Shown here piece after piece: positions 38,340 through 39,292 of a DNA stretch of 39,292 nt. The translations under genes and the position numbers were made by a program. Every line of letters starts with the position of its first letter. Positions within the stretch are counted from its first letter, which is position 1. This stretch comes from an uncultured Oscillospiraceae bacterium (lineage in GTDB: Bacteria > Bacillota > Clostridia > Oscillospirales > Acutalibacteraceae). The stretch lies in contig UQZS01000012.1 in the NCBI GenBank assembly GCA_900545625.1, positions 1-39,292 on the forward strand. The letters are read 5' to 3'. The notes under the pieces are model-generated. The model did no database searches. It saw nothing but the letters and a program-made list of their open reading frames with translations, and was not told the DNA's origin.

Positions 38340-39292
38340 TTATTCCACCGGGTACGCATCCACTGCGATCTCCTCGATCGTCTGCCCATCGTAGGTCGTG
38401 ATCTCCAGCGTATTGTACGTGTCGTAATCATCTTGCCAGGTCATGGTAGCATAGCCGTCCGTCCCGGTATAAGTATCCGTCGGCTCGCCGAAGGCCGCGC
38501 GCAGCGCAGCAGGGTCATACACACCGCCGACCTGCACATTCTGCGGCAGCACGATCACCGCTTCGGAGCCGTCATACTCGGCATCTACCGCTACCCCGAC
38601 GACCAGGCAGTCCTGTACGGCAGCCGTTGTTTCACTCACATTATAAAAGCGGATGTCGATCTCCTGATCGAGTAGATTTTCCACAGAGACCCGATAGGAG
38701 TAATATTTTGCCTCCAACTGCTCGTTCAGCTGCTCCGGTTCCAGCGCGAAGCCGGTCTTTTGCGTGAATTCGCTGTACGTGCAGGGCAGATCGACTTCCA
38801 CGCCGTTGATCACAACGACCATATTCTGCCAATCGAACGCGGCGTCATTGGTGAAGTCATCCCCGACAATGACCGTACCGTCCTGCGAGGTGATATAGGG
38901 TGCTTCAAAGCTGCCCCCTGTTTCTTCCTGCAAAATAGAGAATCCATACATGCCCAGCGCAACGAGCAGAATCGTCAGGATCACGGTCAATACAAACCAT
39001 GTAATAAACCCGCCGAGCGCGCTTTTGCCCATTGACTTTGCGCGAACGGGTTTGTCTTTCTTCGTCACCAGATAAATGATCAGGCCGATCACCGGGAAGA
39101 AGAAGCTCAAAATATTCAGCCCGACGGATTTCTTGTCGTCCACGGCAGCTGCCGGCGCGCCGTAAGGCGCGTACCCCTGCCCCGGCTGCCCGTATGCATA
39201 CGGCTGCCCTGCGGGCGGCGTGTACGGTTGTGCGGGCGGCGCGTACGGCGGCGTCTGCCCGGCGTACGGTGCTGCATACGGCTGTGCGGGCT
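38340..39292 (-). CDS. Paralog 2 of the membrane-anchored protein, N-terminus outside the window
   Basis: The frame is open to the window end, so only the last 317 or so residues are seen. It starts in a Pro/Tyr/Gln/Ala/Gly-rich stretch of about 50 residues (motifs such as PPYAPPAQPY and GQPYAYGQPGQGYAPYG). The same KKSVGLNILSFF and two-helix block as in paralog 1 follows (GGFITWFVLTVILTILLVAL), then a homologous outer domain (INGVEVDLPCTYSEFTQKTGF, IVLPQNVQVGGVYD). The GTG at 39143 is not a real start, since coding continues upstream. The outer domains are diverged, while the membrane block is nearly identical even at DNA level. An N-terminal zinc ribbon like that of paralog 1 may lie outside the window. 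Confidence 0.83.
   Translation of the reverse strand, partial: PAQPYAAPYAGQTPPYAPPAQPYTPPAGQPYAYGQPGQGYAPYGAPAAAVDDKKSVGLNILSFFFPVIGLIIYLVTKKDKPVRAKSMGKSALGGFITWFVLTVILTILLVALGMYGFSILQEETGGSFEAPYITSQDGTVIVGDDFTNDAAFDWQNMVVVINGVEVDLPCTYSEFTQKTGFALEPEQLNEQLEAKYYSYRVSVENLLDQEIDIRFYNVSETTAAVQDCLVVGVAVDAEYDGSEAVIVLPQNVQVGGVYDPAALRAAFGEPTDTYTGTDGYATMTWQDDYDTYNTLEITTYDGQTIEEIAVDAYPVE

Overview
The window looks like chromosomal DNA of a GC-rich member of the Firmicutes (class Clostridia, probably an Oscillospiraceae/Ruminococcaceae-type anaerobe). The grounds are strong AGGAGG ribosome binding sites, TTGACA/TATAAT promoters, a T-box leader, a glmS ribozyme, an S21 protein with a basic tail, ppdK, a YqeG-type phosphatase and threonine-rich lipoproteins. 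No rRNA, tRNA, insertion sequence, phage gene or CRISPR array was seen. The taxon is inferred from gene content only.

Layout. 1-2430 (minus): rpsU, a YqeG HAD phosphatase, an Xaa-Pro peptidase and the start of efp. 2617-4330 (minus): a YfbR-like 5'-nucleotidase and a DUF4474-like lipoprotein. 4397-5692 (plus): S-adenosylhomocysteine hydrolase. 5714-9197 (minus): a flavodoxin-like protein and pyruvate phosphate dikinase. 9338-10203 (minus): a lipoprotein and, ahead of it, a 47-residue anionic peptide gene with a perfect consensus promoter. 10432-17983 (plus): an RlmC/RlmD-like methyltransferase, an M50-like membrane protease, an MFS transporter and a two-gene ABC exporter. 18196-19287 (minus): a membrane-anchored protein of unknown function.

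19306-24268 (minus) is the most unusual part. One promoter drives a tandem-SCP2-like protein, a class III aminotransferase, the two halves of a split transketolase and a second tandem-SCP2-like protein, and the operon ends in a terminator. Ketol transfer followed by amination, flanked by lipid-binding folds, suggests a pathway on a hydrophobic substrate. One speculative product is a sphinganine-like 2-amino-1,3-diol made without serine palmitoyltransferase.

24369-27234 (plus): secA. 27208-28242 (minus): a Na/Pi cotransporter. 28306-32293 (minus): a leucine operon with a consensus promoter, a T-box (apparent Leu CUC specifier), leuA, a trans-aconitate-methyltransferase-like gene and leuB. 32310-35039: a condensation/acyltransferase-fold protein, a half-size EamA protein and a membrane protein. 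35120-37366 (plus): promoter, glmS ribozyme and glmS. 37389-39292 (minus): two tandem paralogous membrane proteins, the second cut by the window end. Terminators separate most units, and several sit only 20-70 bases before the next start codon, which suggests partial readthrough inside operons.
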